Positions 26,493 to 35,266 of a stretch of 64,000 bases of DNA are shown here, piece after piece. The notes under the pieces were generated by a model. It did not search any database and was not told the DNA's origin. It saw only the letters and a program-made list of their open reading frames with translations. The translations under genes and the position numbers were made by a program. How positions within the stretch are numbered: position 1 is the stretch's first letter; every line of letters starts with the position of its first letter. Origin of the DNA: Desulfovibrio sp. 86 (GTDB taxonomy: Bacteria; Desulfobacterota; Desulfovibrionia; Desulfovibrionales; Desulfovibrionaceae); contig NZ_LR738849.1 of NCBI RefSeq assembly GCF_902702915.1, positions 2,744,001 through 2,808,000 on the forward strand, written 5' to 3'.

Positions 26493-27833
26493 TTATGGCG
26501 CTTGGCGATGATCGGCAGGATTATCGGGAGCGGGCGTAACGGGCGGGATGCACCGCCAGCCCAAAAGCGGCATCAGAAGCGGAAAAAATATAAAGGGGAT
26601 GCTTGCTGTTGTGGCGCCGAGTATGGAAAGCGGCAAGGTCAGGGCCACGTTCCAGGGGATAAGCACCGGGAGCAATACGGCGGTGTTGGAAATCATTTGG
26701 GCAAAGGCGGTTTTTTCCCGTGGCGTGCGGTAGAATTTTTGCTGAATCTTTGCGGTAAATAATATTGCCAGGGTCTGGTTACAGGCAATGGCCGAAGCCG
26801 CCAGGCTAACCACTGCGTTGGTCAGGTATGCGCCCAGGTGTGGAAACAAAAGGGCGATGCCGCGCTCTGCTCTGGTCAGAAAGGCGGAGCGTATCAGAAT
26901 TTCGATGGTGCTTGCCGAAAGCAGGACGATAATGATGGGTGCGGCCATAGAGCAGATGCCGCCGCCTGCAAAGAGCCGCGCCAGTGAATCGGTACCGTGG
27001 ATTTCGTATCCCCACAGGATGCCGTGCAGTGCTTTGACAGGCGGTATGCCCTGGAGCGTGGTGGCAAGGACAATGGCTGTCAGGGTGCTGCAAAGAAAAA
27101 TATAGCGCGCGCGGATCTTGAACGTTGGCCCGAATATAACCACCAGGGCCGGAACAAGCGTGGCCGGCGTGAGGGCGAAGGCCCCGCCAAGTTGCTCCGC
27201 CAGGTCGGTATGCGGCGAGATTGGCGGCATGAACCACGAAAGCAAGCCGTATGCAAGGCTGCATATGACAATGACCGGCAAGGCGTCACGCATATTGCGG
27301 CGCATATTGTTTTCTACCAGGGTGTCGGTGACGCTTGCCACCAGTTGAGCGCTGGAGGACAGGGGCGAGCCCCTGTCGCCCACATACGCCCCGGCAATGA
27401 TGGCGCCGGCAAGCATGGGCATATCCGTGCCGGAGCTGCTGGCAATGATCATGATGGGTATGCCAAGCACGCTGATGGTGCCCACAGACGTGCCGATGAG
27501 CATGGAGATAATGGCGGAAAGAATGAACGAACCCGGCAAAAGCAGCGGGGGCGAAAGAAAAAGCAGGCCGTGATAGACAAGATAGGCAATGGTGCCCGAT
27601 TCGCGCCATGCCGCTGTGAGCGCGCCCACGTAGAGCAGCGTTTCCGCCACGGCAAATGAATTGCGCGCGCCTTCAAAGGCATGGCGCGCGACTGTGTTGC
27701 ACGGCGTCCCTTGTTTGCAGGCCAGGGCCGCAGAGAAGGCCAGCCCGGCCAGCAGCGGGCAGGCAATCCATATTTCCAGTCGTATGCTGATAAAAAGTAT
27801 GGCTGTAAAAAGTATGGCTGCGCTGTAGATCAT
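26493..27833 (-). CDS. NhaC-family Na+/H+ antiporter
   Basis: A 446-residue membrane protein with about a dozen hydrophobic segments. GTSVGTISVLGIPIMIIA and GAIIAGAYVGDRGSPLSSSAQLVASVT are typical NhaC motifs carrying the ion-binding aspartate. I start it at the ATG at 27833; the frame remains open to 27905, and neither start has a strong ribosome site. A terminator-like hairpin separates it from the GlcF-like gene upstream. It may maintain sodium and pH balance, or exchange organic acids as some relatives (malate/lactate antiporter MleN) do. Confidence 0.83.
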   Translation of the reverse strand: MIYSAAILFTAILFISIRLEIWIACPLLAGLAFSAALACKQGTPCNTVARHAFEGARNSFAVAETLLYVGALTAAWRESGTIAYLVYHGLLFLSPPLLLPGSFILSAIISMLIGTSVGTISVLGIPIMIIASSSGTDMPMLAGAIIAGAYVGDRGSPLSSSAQLVASVTDTLVENNMRRNMRDALPVIVICSLAYGLLSWFMPPISPHTDLAEQLGGAFALTPATLVPALVVIFGPTFKIRARYIFLCSTLTAIVLATTLQGIPPVKALHGILWGYEIHGTDSLARLFAGGGICSMAAPIIIVLLSASTIEILIRSAFLTRAERGIALLFPHLGAYLTNAVVSLAASAIACNQTLAILFTAKIQQKFYRTPREKTAFAQMISNTAVLLPVLIPWNVALTLPLSILGATTASIPFIFFPLLMPLLGWRCIPPVTPAPDNPADHRQAP

Positions 27834-27959
27834 AGTGGTTGGTGCAGGTGTTAAACGGAAAAAGACTTCACCGCAACCAATGCGTGTACGCAGTGGCACA
27901 AACATACTGGCATTAGAACGAAAAAGAATGATGCCTTACTGAAGTCCTGAGGGCAAGTA

Positions 27960-27997
27960 CGCGGGCCGCCCCTGCCATCGGCAGGGGCGGCCCGCGT
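27960..27997 (-). terminator. Hairpin between GlcF-like gene and NhaC gene
   Basis: GCGGGCCGCCCCTGCC and GGCAGGGGCGGCCCGC form a perfect 16-bp stem. It lies just after the stop codon of the minus-strand Fe-S gene. No T-run is present, so termination would rest on the stem alone. Confidence 0.55.
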
Positions 27998-28000
27998 GCA

Positions 28001-29284
28001 TCAATTGGCGCACCCCATCGCCTTGGCGATGATCTGGGCTGTATGCAGAACACGGACGTTGGAGAGTCCGTTGCGGGAAAGGCCGTCTTCTATGTGCATG
28101 CGGCAGGCAGAGCACCCCGTGGCCACAATTTCCGCCTCTGTAGTCCGAATATTGGCTATTTTGTCGTCGTTAATCTCGCGCGAGAGATCATAGTGCACAG
28201 CGCTGAAAGTACCTGCGCAACCGCAGCAGCGGTCGGCATTTTTCATTTCACGCAGCTCAAGGCCGGGAATGGCGGTGAGCAATTGCCGTGGTTGCGCCGA
28301 AACGCCCATGCCCCTGACCAGATGGCAGGGGTCATGATAGGTGACGGACCTCTCCATAATGAGCAGATTTTTGATTTCGCCAAATTTTACAATAAAATCA
28401 GAAAAATCGTAGACATGCTCCTTGAGGCGCTCCCATGATTCGCGGTAGGGGCTGTCATCAAGCACCATGCCGTATTCGTGGTTCAGCGCCGTGCCGCAGG
28501 TAGCGCAGGCGGTGATGACGGCCTCCACGCCCGCGGCCGCCAGAGCTTTAACGTTCATTTCCGCCAGCGTCCGCCCGGCGGCAAAGTCGCCGGAGGTTAT
28601 GGCGGGCGTGCCGCAGCAGCCGATGGCATTGGGCAGCACAACCTCCATGCCCAGGGCCGCCAGCACGTTAACCACGGCACGGCCTGCCTCCGGATAAACA
28701 TAGGTCAGCATGCAGCCTGGAAAAAAGGCCACGCGCATTTTTTTTGCGCCACGCGGGGCCGTCAGGGGAGTGACCCGCGAACGCAGGGGCCGAGAAGAAA
28801 GTTTGGGAATAAGGCGACGTTTGTTCAGTCCTGCCGCAGGGATGGGCAGGCGTGAAAAGCTGCCCGGCCCTTCAAGCGCGTCTTTGAACAGCAATTTTTG
28901 AAACGGTGCTCCCATGCGCAGGCAAAAATCAAAAATACGCCGGTACCCCAGTGCCGTGAAGGCTATGCGTTTGGCAAGGGGCAGGGGGGTATGGTCTGCC
29001 ACAGCGCGACGGAAGCGCATAAACAATTCAGTGGTGCGGATATTGGAGCTGCAGGCTGTTTCGCAGGCTTTGCAAAGGGCGCAGCGGGTTATGGATTCTG
29101 CCAGGTTGGCGTTGGGTTCAATACCCCCTTCAGCCATAATACACAGTTGCAGCAATCTGCCACGCGAGCAGGCCGCCTCTGCTCCGACCTTGTCGAAAAC
29201 AGGGCAGACAGCCTGGCAGGCGCCGCAGTATGTGCATGCCGATGCCGCTTTTCTGATGTTTTCAAGCTCTGATGCGCTAACCAT
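28001..29284 (-). CDS. GlcF/LldE-like (Fe-S) protein of 2-hydroxyacid dehydrogenase
   Basis: A 427-residue protein with two ferredoxin motifs (CTYCGACQAVCP and CALCKACETAC) and two CCG domains (FFPGCM...GCCGTP and YHDPCH...CCGCAG...CSACRMH). It is the electron-accepting partner of FAD-linked GlcD/Dld dehydrogenases. Its start overlaps the stop of the GlcD-like gene by 8 bp. In Desulfovibrio such pairs feed electrons from lactate or other 2-hydroxyacids to the menaquinone pool. Confidence 0.9.
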   Translation of the reverse strand: MVSASELENIRKAASACTYCGACQAVCPVFDKVGAEAACSRGRLLQLCIMAEGGIEPNANLAESITRCALCKACETACSSNIRTTELFMRFRRAVADHTPLPLAKRIAFTALGYRRIFDFCLRMGAPFQKLLFKDALEGPGSFSRLPIPAAGLNKRRLIPKLSSRPLRSRVTPLTAPRGAKKMRVAFFPGCMLTYVYPEAGRAVVNVLAALGMEVVLPNAIGCCGTPAITSGDFAAGRTLAEMNVKALAAAGVEAVITACATCGTALNHEYGMVLDDSPYRESWERLKEHVYDFSDFIVKFGEIKNLLIMERSVTYHDPCHLVRGMGVSAQPRQLLTAIPGLELREMKNADRCCGCAGTFSAVHYDLSREINDDKIANIRTTEAEIVATGCSACRMHIEDGLSRNGLSNVRVLHTAQIIAKAMGCAN

Positions 29285-30671
29285 GAATATACTCCCCGAA
29301 TATACAGCCAGGGTTCATGATGTTTTTGGGGTCAATGGCCTTTTTTATGCTGATGAGGCAATGAAGCTGGGCCTTGCCGAGCTGCCGCTCCAGGTAGTGG
29401 ATTTTTTCGTGCCCGACGCCATGTTCAGCGGAAACGGTGCCGCCGATGGATATGATATATTCGTGGAATTCTCCGCGCAGCTGTACGGCACGCTGGTGCT
29501 CCTCATCGGTGTTGAACAAAATGCAGGGGTGTACGTTGCCGTCGCCAGCGTGCCCATAGCAGCCGGTCACGATGTTGTGCTTCTTTCCCAATTCTTCAAG
29601 CTTGCGCAATACATCCGCCAGACGGTTGATTGGGGCGGCGGGGTCGCCGCTGAGGCGCGAGCGGGCTTTTTTGTACAGGGCGCTCAGACTCATGCGGCGC
29701 GCCGTCCAGATATGTGCGGCCTCTTCTGCGGTGGCGGCAATGCGTATCTGCACAGCGCCCAGGCGTTCGCACACGGTACGGATTTTTTCCGCCTGCGCAT
29801 CCAGGGTATTGTTGTAGCCGTCCACCTCTATAAGCAGCATGGCAGCGGCATCCACGGGAAAGCCCTGATGTGTGGCCTCCTCCACCGCGCGGATGAGCGT
29901 GTTGTCCATAAATTCCATAATGGAAGGCACCACGCCGCTGACCATAATTTCAGAAATGGCGTGGGCGGCCTTGTCCACATCGGCAAACGCGGCCAGCATG
30001 GCTTTTTTGCCTTCAGGCAGCGGGATAAGCTTCAGGATTATTTCCGTAATAACGCCAAGGGTTCCCTCTGAGCCCGTAAAAAGCTGGGTAAGGTTGTATC
30101 CGGTGACGTCCTTGATGCACTTGCTGCCGCAGTGGATGATGTCCCCCGTAGGCAGCACCACCTCAAGCCCTGCCACATAGCTCTTTGTGGTGCCGTATTT
30201 GACGCACTGCAGTCCCCCGGCGTCGGTAGCCACATTGCCGCCAATGGTGGAATAGGCGAAAGAGGCGGGGTCGGGCGGGTAAAACAGGCCATGGGTTGCG
30301 GCGATTTTTTTGATGTCGGCCGTAACTGCGCCCGGCCCTACAACCGCAGTGAGGGTGGCGGGGTCGATGTCAATTTTTTTGAAGTGCGTCAGAGAAAGAA
30401 TGATGGTTCCCGGCATGTCGATGGTGGTGTTGTCGCTGAGGCAAGAGCCCTGACCGCGCGGGATGACGGGTATGGCGTGTTCATAGGCAAGACGCATTAT
30501 CTGCGATACTTCCGCGCTGGTGTGGGGCTGCACTGCCAGAACCGGCAGGTTGGGCGACAGCTCGCGCGAGCGAGCGTTAAAAAGATAACAGACCAGTTCT
30601 TCTTTGTCTGAAACGACATTTTCCGAGCCTACTATATCTGAAACAGCTTTAATAATCTGCGCGTCTTGCAT
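29277..30671 (-). CDS. GlcD/Dld-like FAD-dependent 2-hydroxyacid dehydrogenase
   Basis: A 464-residue FAD-binding oxidase. PRGQGSCLSDNTTIDMPGTIILSL is the PCMH-type FAD domain, with GNVATDAGGLQCVKYGTTKSYVAGLEVVLPTG further on, and the C-terminal oxidase domain holds CYGHAGDGNVHP and SAEHGVGHEK. The ATG at 30671 lies 7 bp after AGGAG. Family substrates are D-lactate, glycolate and other D-2-hydroxyacids. Placement downstream of korABCD suggests that the 2-oxoacid it makes is the next enzyme's substrate. Confidence 0.9.
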   Translation of the reverse strand: MQDAQIIKAVSDIVGSENVVSDKEELVCYLFNARSRELSPNLPVLAVQPHTSAEVSQIMRLAYEHAIPVIPRGQGSCLSDNTTIDMPGTIILSLTHFKKIDIDPATLTAVVGPGAVTADIKKIAATHGLFYPPDPASFAYSTIGGNVATDAGGLQCVKYGTTKSYVAGLEVVLPTGDIIHCGSKCIKDVTGYNLTQLFTGSEGTLGVITEIILKLIPLPEGKKAMLAAFADVDKAAHAISEIMVSGVVPSIMEFMDNTLIRAVEEATHQGFPVDAAAMLLIEVDGYNNTLDAQAEKIRTVCERLGAVQIRIAATAEEAAHIWTARRMSLSALYKKARSRLSGDPAAPINRLADVLRKLEELGKKHNIVTGCYGHAGDGNVHPCILFNTDEEHQRAVQLRGEFHEYIISIGGTVSAEHGVGHEKIHYLERQLGKAQLHCLISIKKAIDPKNIMNPGCIFGEYIHG

Positions 30672-30734
30672 GAACTGCTCCTGCAATATGATGTTATGGC
30701 TGCCGGAGGCATCGACCCCGGCAGCCCGGTTGCG

Positions 30735-30965
30735 TCAGTCGTCAGCTCCAGTCACGCTGATGGCGAATTCGGGGCACAGGGCAATGCAGGTCAGACAGCC
30801 CACACAGTTCTCGGAATGTGCTGCCTGAAAAGGATTGTAACCTTGCTTGTTGAATGCGGCAGCCTGGCTGAAGACTTCCTTGGGGCAGACTTCGGCACAG
30901 TAGCCGCAGGCTTTGCACAGTTCGCCGTTTATGCTGATTGTAAACTCTTTGGTCTTGGCGGGCAC
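30735..30965 (-). CDS. korD: 2-oxoacid:ferredoxin oxidoreductase, ferredoxin-like delta subunit
   Basis: A 76-residue protein with two [4Fe-4S] motifs (CKACGYCAEVCPK and CVGCLTCIALCP). I assign the start to a GTG at 30965 because a strong ribosome site, GGAGGAGG, lies 6 bp upstream; the ATG at 30998 lacks one. It ends before the GlcD-like gene and lies after the gamma subunit, so it receives the electrons released in decarboxylation. Confidence 0.88.
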   Translation of the reverse strand: MPAKTKEFTISINGELCKACGYCAEVCPKEVFSQAAAFNKQGYNPFQAAHSENCVGCLTCIALCPEFAISVTGADD

Positions 30966-31019
30966 GGTAAACCTCCTCCGATTTGTACGGATGCGCAAGT
31001 GCGTCGCATTTCTGCGGCA

Positions 31020-31544
31020 CTAGTTGGCTGTGCGCAGAGCGGCAGCATTGCCGGCGCGGATGGCGGCAATGTTTTTTTCGGCCACTTCCCCGCGAAATTT
31101 TGTTTTGATGACGTTTTCGAGGCTGCCCATCCCCATAAAGGGGTTGAGCGCCAGCATGGCGCCCAGAGCCACAAGATTTGCGGCCTTGGGCACGCCAAGC
31201 TCATTGGCTATGGCTGTGCAGGGAATACCCAGCCAGTTGGGCAGGTCTTTGCTGAACAGTGTGCTGTCATACACCACCGGCGCATCGGAAGCGTCGTAGC
31301 GAGTGCCCACAACGCCATGCAGCGCCATAATGAAGGTGGGTTTGCGCACTTCTTGGAAAAGAATTTCCTCTTTTCCCGCCAGCAGTTCTGTCGAGATAAA
31401 CCCTCCGCGTTGGGCAACGCCATACGACTGGGTTTGGGTGACATTAAAGTTTTCGCTCATGGCCGCCTGGGCGAGCAGGGTGGACATGAGCACCAGACCC
31501 TGACCACCTGTGCCTGCCATGATGATTTCCTGCATTTTGCTCAT
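31020..31544 (-). CDS. korC: 2-oxoacid:ferredoxin oxidoreductase, gamma subunit
   Basis: A 174-residue protein of the POR/KOR gamma family: MAGTGGQGLVLMSTLLAQAA and TQTQSYGVAQRGGFISTELL. The ATG at 31544 follows GGAGGAAAG, and the ribosome site lies inside the end of korB. With KorA, KorB and KorD it forms the CoA-dependent oxidoreductase. Confidence 0.9.
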   Translation of the reverse strand: MSKMQEIIMAGTGGQGLVLMSTLLAQAAMSENFNVTQTQSYGVAQRGGFISTELLAGKEEILFQEVRKPTFIMALHGVVGTRYDASDAPVVYDSTLFSKDLPNWLGIPCTAIANELGVPKAANLVALGAMLALNPFMGMGSLENVIKTKFRGEVAEKNIAAIRAGNAAALRTAN

Positions 31545-31545
31545 C

Positions 31546-32376
31546 CTACTTTCCTCCGGCGGCATCCAAGATGCGCTGGCGCATGGTTTCGTACCGCTGT
31601 GAAAAACTGGGGTTGCTCTTGTCGGCGAAGACGCCAACCTTAAAATAGCCTTGGGCTTCAGGGTCTTCCATGGCGTTGTACTTGGCTTCGGTAAGCGCCT
31701 TTTCCTTTAGCCAGCGGAGCATGATCTGCGGATTTTTCATGCCGTTGCGCGGGCCAAAAAGCGTCGTGCAGGGACTCATGACTTCCAGCAGGGAGAACCC
31801 GGGATTCTGCAGGGCTTCCTTGATTCTTTTTTGCAGTCTGGGGCCTGCCACGGCTGTTTCGCGTGTTACGTAGTTGCCGCCTGCCGCCGTGATGAGCGAG
31901 CAAAGGTCAAACCCGCGTTCCGGGTTGCCCATGAGCGTTGTGCTGGTGCGCGCCTCGGCCGGGGTGGTGCCGGAAGCCTGGCCTCCGGTCATGCCGTAGT
32001 TGTAGTTGTTGACCAGGATGACCGTTATGCCCATGTTGCGGCGGGCCGCATGGATAAGATGGTTGCCGCCTATGGTTGCGCCGTCGCCGTCGCCCACAAA
32101 GGCCACAACGTGCAGATCCGGGTTGGCGGCCTTGATGCCGGTGGCAAAGGCCAGGGCACGCCCGTGCGTGGAGTGGAGATAGTTTGTGTTAAGGTATCTG
32201 TTTATGGTGCCGCTGCAACCGATGCCGGGCACGACGACGATCTTTTCCGGAGGAATGTTCAGTTCTTCAAATGCCCGCATAAGCGCTCCGGCAATAATGC
32301 CGTTGCCGCAACCGGCGCAGCTCAGGTGCGGCAAACCCGAACGCTTGAGATAGGCTTCTCCTGTAGCGTGAGACAT
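31546..32376 (-). CDS. korB: 2-oxoacid:ferredoxin oxidoreductase, beta subunit (TPP)
   Basis: A 276-residue subunit that binds thiamine diphosphate: GDGDGATIGGNHLIHAARRN followed by NNYNYGMTGGQASGTTP. The cluster cysteines are in LSCAGCGNG, with GIGCSG further on. It decarboxylates the 2-oxoacid and passes electrons to the cluster. The substrate (2-oxoglutarate, branched-chain or other 2-oxoacid) is not fixed by sequence; the linked kinase and transacylase genes point to a C3-C5 acyl product. Confidence 0.92.
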   Translation of the reverse strand: MSHATGEAYLKRSGLPHLSCAGCGNGIIAGALMRAFEELNIPPEKIVVVPGIGCSGTINRYLNTNYLHSTHGRALAFATGIKAANPDLHVVAFVGDGDGATIGGNHLIHAARRNMGITVILVNNYNYGMTGGQASGTTPAEARTSTTLMGNPERGFDLCSLITAAGGNYVTRETAVAGPRLQKRIKEALQNPGFSLLEVMSPCTTLFGPRNGMKNPQIMLRWLKEKALTEAKYNAMEDPEAQGYFKVGVFADKSNPSFSQRYETMRQRILDAAGGK

Positions 32377-32395
32377 GTTGTGTCCTCTCTGTTGG

Positions 32396-33520
32396 CTATA
32401 TATGCTTTGCGATGTCTTCAGGTTTGATGATCTGGCCGTTGAAGGTATTGACCTTGATCAGCTTGCCGGGATCATCGATGCACTTCAGAACTTCCCCTGC
32501 CATCTGTCCGGCATAGTTCATTTCCGGCACGATCACCTTGCGGGCTTTTTTCAGGTAAGGGGCGATCTCCTCGTAGGGGAAGGGCCACATGGTCAGGATC
32601 TGAAGCACGCCCACGCGTTTGCCTTCGGCGCGGGCCTCCTTGGCAACGGTGCGGGCACAGCGCACGGGGCTGCCAATGGCCACGATGAGCACATCGCAGT
32701 CGTCAACGTCGTAGGTTTTGATCATGACGATTTCATTGCGCCCGGCTTCAAGCTTGGAGTGCAGCTGGGCCACACGGCGGCTCGCGTTGTCGGGGTCGCT
32801 GTTGGAACAGCCGTCTTCACCGGACATGGATGCCGTCATACGGGTGATGTACCCGTCGCCAAAGGCGGACATGGGGGCGACGGCGCCGGGCTCGAAACAA
32901 AGAGGAACAAAAGCTTCGGGCGCGCACGAGGGCTTTGTGCGGTTGATGACAGGCAGCTCCCCTGGCGCGGGCACAGTGATGTTTTCGCGGACATGCCCGA
33001 CCTGTTCGTCAGGGGCGAGAATGACGGGGACGCGGTATTTTTCGGCAATGTTGAATGCCTTGACCGTCAGCTCAAAGCATTCGGCCACGGTGGCGGGGAT
33101 CAGCGCCACAACGGCCTGGTCGCCGTGCCGGCCCCAGCCAAGCTGGATCAGGTCGGCCTGCTCCGGCTTGGTGGCCAGCCCCACACAGGGGCCTTGGCGC
33201 TGCACGTTTACCACAACCACGGGCGTTTCCATTATGACCGCAGCGGAGATATGCTCCTGCATCAAGGAAAAGCCGGGGCCGCTGGTGGCGGTCAACGCCT
33301 TTGCGCCAGAAGCGGACGCGCCTATGATGGCTGCCATGCTGGCAATCTCATCTTCCAGCTGCATAAAGACGCCGCCGGTTTTGGGCAGTTCCTTGGCGCA
33401 GATTTCCGCGATCTCGCTTGAGGGCGTGATGGGGTATCCCGCGTAAAAGCTCAGTCCGGCATACAGGGCGGCGCTCGCTATGGCCTCATTGCCCTGCATG
33501 AGCTTTTCATTTTCTTTCAT
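32396..33520 (-). CDS. korA: 2-oxoacid:ferredoxin oxidoreductase, alpha subunit
   Basis: A 374-residue alpha subunit: GNEAIASAALYAGLSFYAGYPITPSSEIAE and LEDEIASMAAIIGASASGAKALTATSGPGFSLMQE are the family motifs, with the C-terminal part containing the domain that shapes the substrate pocket. The ATG at 33520 follows AAGGAG. It is the first gene of a korA-B-C-D-glcD-glcF run and has a -24/-12 promoter candidate 78 bp upstream. Confidence 0.92.
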   Translation of the reverse strand: MKENEKLMQGNEAIASAALYAGLSFYAGYPITPSSEIAEICAKELPKTGGVFMQLEDEIASMAAIIGASASGAKALTATSGPGFSLMQEHISAAVIMETPVVVVNVQRQGPCVGLATKPEQADLIQLGWGRHGDQAVVALIPATVAECFELTVKAFNIAEKYRVPVILAPDEQVGHVRENITVPAPGELPVINRTKPSCAPEAFVPLCFEPGAVAPMSAFGDGYITRMTASMSGEDGCSNSDPDNASRRVAQLHSKLEAGRNEIVMIKTYDVDDCDVLIVAIGSPVRCARTVAKEARAEGKRVGVLQILTMWPFPYEEIAPYLKKARKVIVPEMNYAGQMAGEVLKCIDDPGKLIKVNTFNGQIIKPEDIAKHI

Positions 33521-33597
33521 TGCAAAACTCCTTATTCGGTCCTTGCCGCGTAGAGTGAAAACTCGTGGTGGGGCTTGCGGCGCTTGCAAGGGGAAAA

Positions 33598-33612
33598 GCA
33601 AAAAGGATGCCC
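33598..33612 (-). promoter_or_regulatory. Candidate sigma-54 promoter upstream of korA
   Basis: Read on the minus strand the sequence is GGGCATCCTTTTTGC, matching TGGCAC-N5-TTGC with GG-N10-GC spacing and two mismatches. It lies 78 bp before the korA start, close to the spacing at the other two minus-strand promoters of the cluster. Confidence 0.55.
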
Positions 33613-33708
33613 ATATGTTCGTTGTTGCGTAAAATATCTATAATCATATGATATGATTTATTTTTCATGTATATTCCCCAGGTGGGGTGGGGGGAGGGGC
33701 TGGCGTAT

Positions 33709-33748
33709 AACCAGGCTTGCTGTGGCTTCTAACCTGGTTTTAACCAGG
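33709..33748. promoter_or_regulatory. AACCWGGTT motifs upstream of korA
   Basis: AACCAGG occurs at 33709-33715 and a palindrome, CCTGGTTTTAACCAGG, at 33733-33748. They are 100-140 bp upstream of the korA sigma-54 promoter, the usual place for enhancer binding. Confidence 0.5.
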
Positions 33749-33847
33749 CGGCAGTTTGAACAAAGAAACTGGCGTATAGCTGTCGCCGTAGAATGCCATT
33801 ATGAGCTTCCCCTGGAGTGGCGTCGCGCCTGAGCCGTAACTGGGCGC

Positions 33848-33889
33848 AAAAAAAGCGGAACACCCATGCCATGGGCGTTCCGCTTTTTT
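33848..33889. terminator. Bidirectional terminator hairpin downstream of buk
   Basis: AAAAAAGCGGAAC and GTTCCGCTTTTTT form a long stem with A and T runs on opposite sides, around an inner ACCCATGCCATGGGC. It separates the butyrate kinase gene from the korA promoter. Confidence 0.8.
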
Positions 33890-33910
33890 CAACGGCAGGG
33901 AAGTCGTCGC

Positions 33911-33978
33911 GTTGTGGCGCGCTGCACTTTCGTGCAGCGTTAGAGCTTTTTAACTTTGAAAAAGTGTAAATGCTCTAA
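33911..33978 (-). repeat. Dispersed repeat family A, partial copy A3
   Basis: GTTGTGGCGCGCTGCACTTT is followed by a CGTGCAGC hairpin arm and ends in TGCTCTA. This is about half of the family-A element, in the orientation of A2. It overlaps the butyrate kinase 3' end and supplies its TAG stop (33975-33977). Confidence 0.75.
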
Positions 33979-35048
33979 AACAGGTTGGCCTGCTCCTCGC
34001 CCCGCAAAACGCGCAACGCGCCCAGAGCCAGGGCCTTCAATTCATGCTCGCCGGGCAAAACCATGACCGGAGCCACAAAGCGCACGCGCTCGGTGATCCA
34101 ATGGGTAAACATCTGGGAATACGCAACAGCGCCGGTCAGCACCACGGCGTCCACCTTGCCGCATACCACTGAAGCCAATGAGCAGATGTCCTTGGCCGTC
34201 TGATAGGCCATACCTTCGTAGACCAGTCTGGCCTCGGCATCGCCCTTGGCGATGCGGGCCTCCACTTCGAGAGCGCTGGCCGTGCCCAGATAGGCCATCA
34301 GGCCGCCCTGGCCCTTGACCCGGCGGGTCATGGAAAAACGGTCGTGCTTGCCCGAAAAACAAAGGTCGATAAGCTTGCGGCACTGTACGCGTCCGGCACG
34401 TTCCGGCGAGTAGGCGCCCTCATCGTCGGCCACAATGTCCTCCATAACCCCGTGGGTGATTACAGAGGATGTGATGCCGCTGCCCAGGTGGCTTACAATA
34501 ACGTTGCAGTCCGTCAGCTTTTTGCCCAGATTTTTTGCGGCCTCCAAGGCCATGGCGCGCATGTTCAGCACATGGCAGCGCGCCACGCGGGGCAGCTCCG
34601 GCAAGCCTGAAAGGCGGGCGAGGTCGGAGAGCTCATCCACTGCGACGCAGTCGTAGATAAAGGCGGGTATGCCGTCTATCTCGCGGCTGAAGGCGTAGGC
34701 CAGCAGGGCTCCCAGGTTAGAGGCGTGCTCTGAAAAGTTGTGGTTTACCAGCTGATCCACCATCTTTTCGTTGACGAGGTAGGCGCCCTTTTTTACGGGC
34801 GGCAGGCCGCCGCCGCCGCGTCCGGCTACGGCGGTAAGCTGTTTGAGGTCAAAACCTTTTTGCCGCAGGCAGTCCTCAATACTCTTTTTGCGCAGAGGAA
34901 GCTGCTCGGCAATGGTTTTGAATGCGGAAAGCTCCTGCACATCGTGGGGGATGTTGGCGTTGAACAGCTCGGTTTCGTTTTCAAAAACCGCAATCTTGGT
35001 GGTCGTGGAGCCGGGATTGATAACCAGTATGTTTTGTACGTCCGTCAT
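33975..35048 (-). CDS. buk: Butyrate kinase-like acyl kinase
   Basis: A 357-residue protein of the butyrate/acetate kinase family: NILVINPGSTTTKIAVFE (phosphate loop), GRGGGGLPPVKKG, VSHLGSGITSS and AYSPERAG. These match clostridial butyrate kinases more than acetate kinase (length ~400 and different motifs). It would transfer phosphate from an acyl phosphate to ADP. The phosphate butyryltransferase gene lies upstream at 35263. Branched-chain or propionyl phosphate are also possible substrates. AGAGGAACACC precedes the ATG. Confidence 0.92.
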   Translation of the reverse strand: MTDVQNILVINPGSTTTKIAVFENETELFNANIPHDVQELSAFKTIAEQLPLRKKSIEDCLRQKGFDLKQLTAVAGRGGGGLPPVKKGAYLVNEKMVDQLVNHNFSEHASNLGALLAYAFSREIDGIPAFIYDCVAVDELSDLARLSGLPELPRVARCHVLNMRAMALEAAKNLGKKLTDCNVIVSHLGSGITSSVITHGVMEDIVADDEGAYSPERAGRVQCRKLIDLCFSGKHDRFSMTRRVKGQGGLMAYLGTASALEVEARIAKGDAEARLVYEGMAYQTAKDICSLASVVCGKVDAVVLTGAVAYSQMFTHWITERVRFVAPVMVLPGEHELKALALGALRVLRGEEQANLF

Positions 35049-35063
35049 GGTGTTCCTCTGGGG

Positions 35064-35266
35064 TTAGAGCAATTTCTCTAGCGATGCTGCCGCCATCCGT
35101 AAGGCTTCTTCGTCACCCAGCGGCTGCCGCTTGAAGTTGCTCTGGCGGATGCGGGAGCAGGCGCCCGCCGTGGAGGCGTAAGCGCAGTTTATCTGCGCGG
35201 TTAAACGCCGGAGCGGGCGTCCTGAAAGCATTGAGAATAGATATTCTCAATGCGAAAATGCTCTAG
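35064..35266. repeat. Family A-like element between ptb and buk
   Basis: It begins TTAGAGCA and ends TGCTCTAG, like family A, but its interior differs and includes the perfect hairpin GCATTGAGAAT / ATTCTCAATGC at 35228-35253. It supplies the TAG stop of the phosphate butyryltransferase gene. It fills the whole spacer between the two genes. Confidence 0.65.

Noticed and set aside
28914-30071. 385-codon plus-strand frame opposite the GlcD/GlcF genes
   Set aside because: It is antisense to two clearly identified Fe-S and FAD proteins and has no family match.
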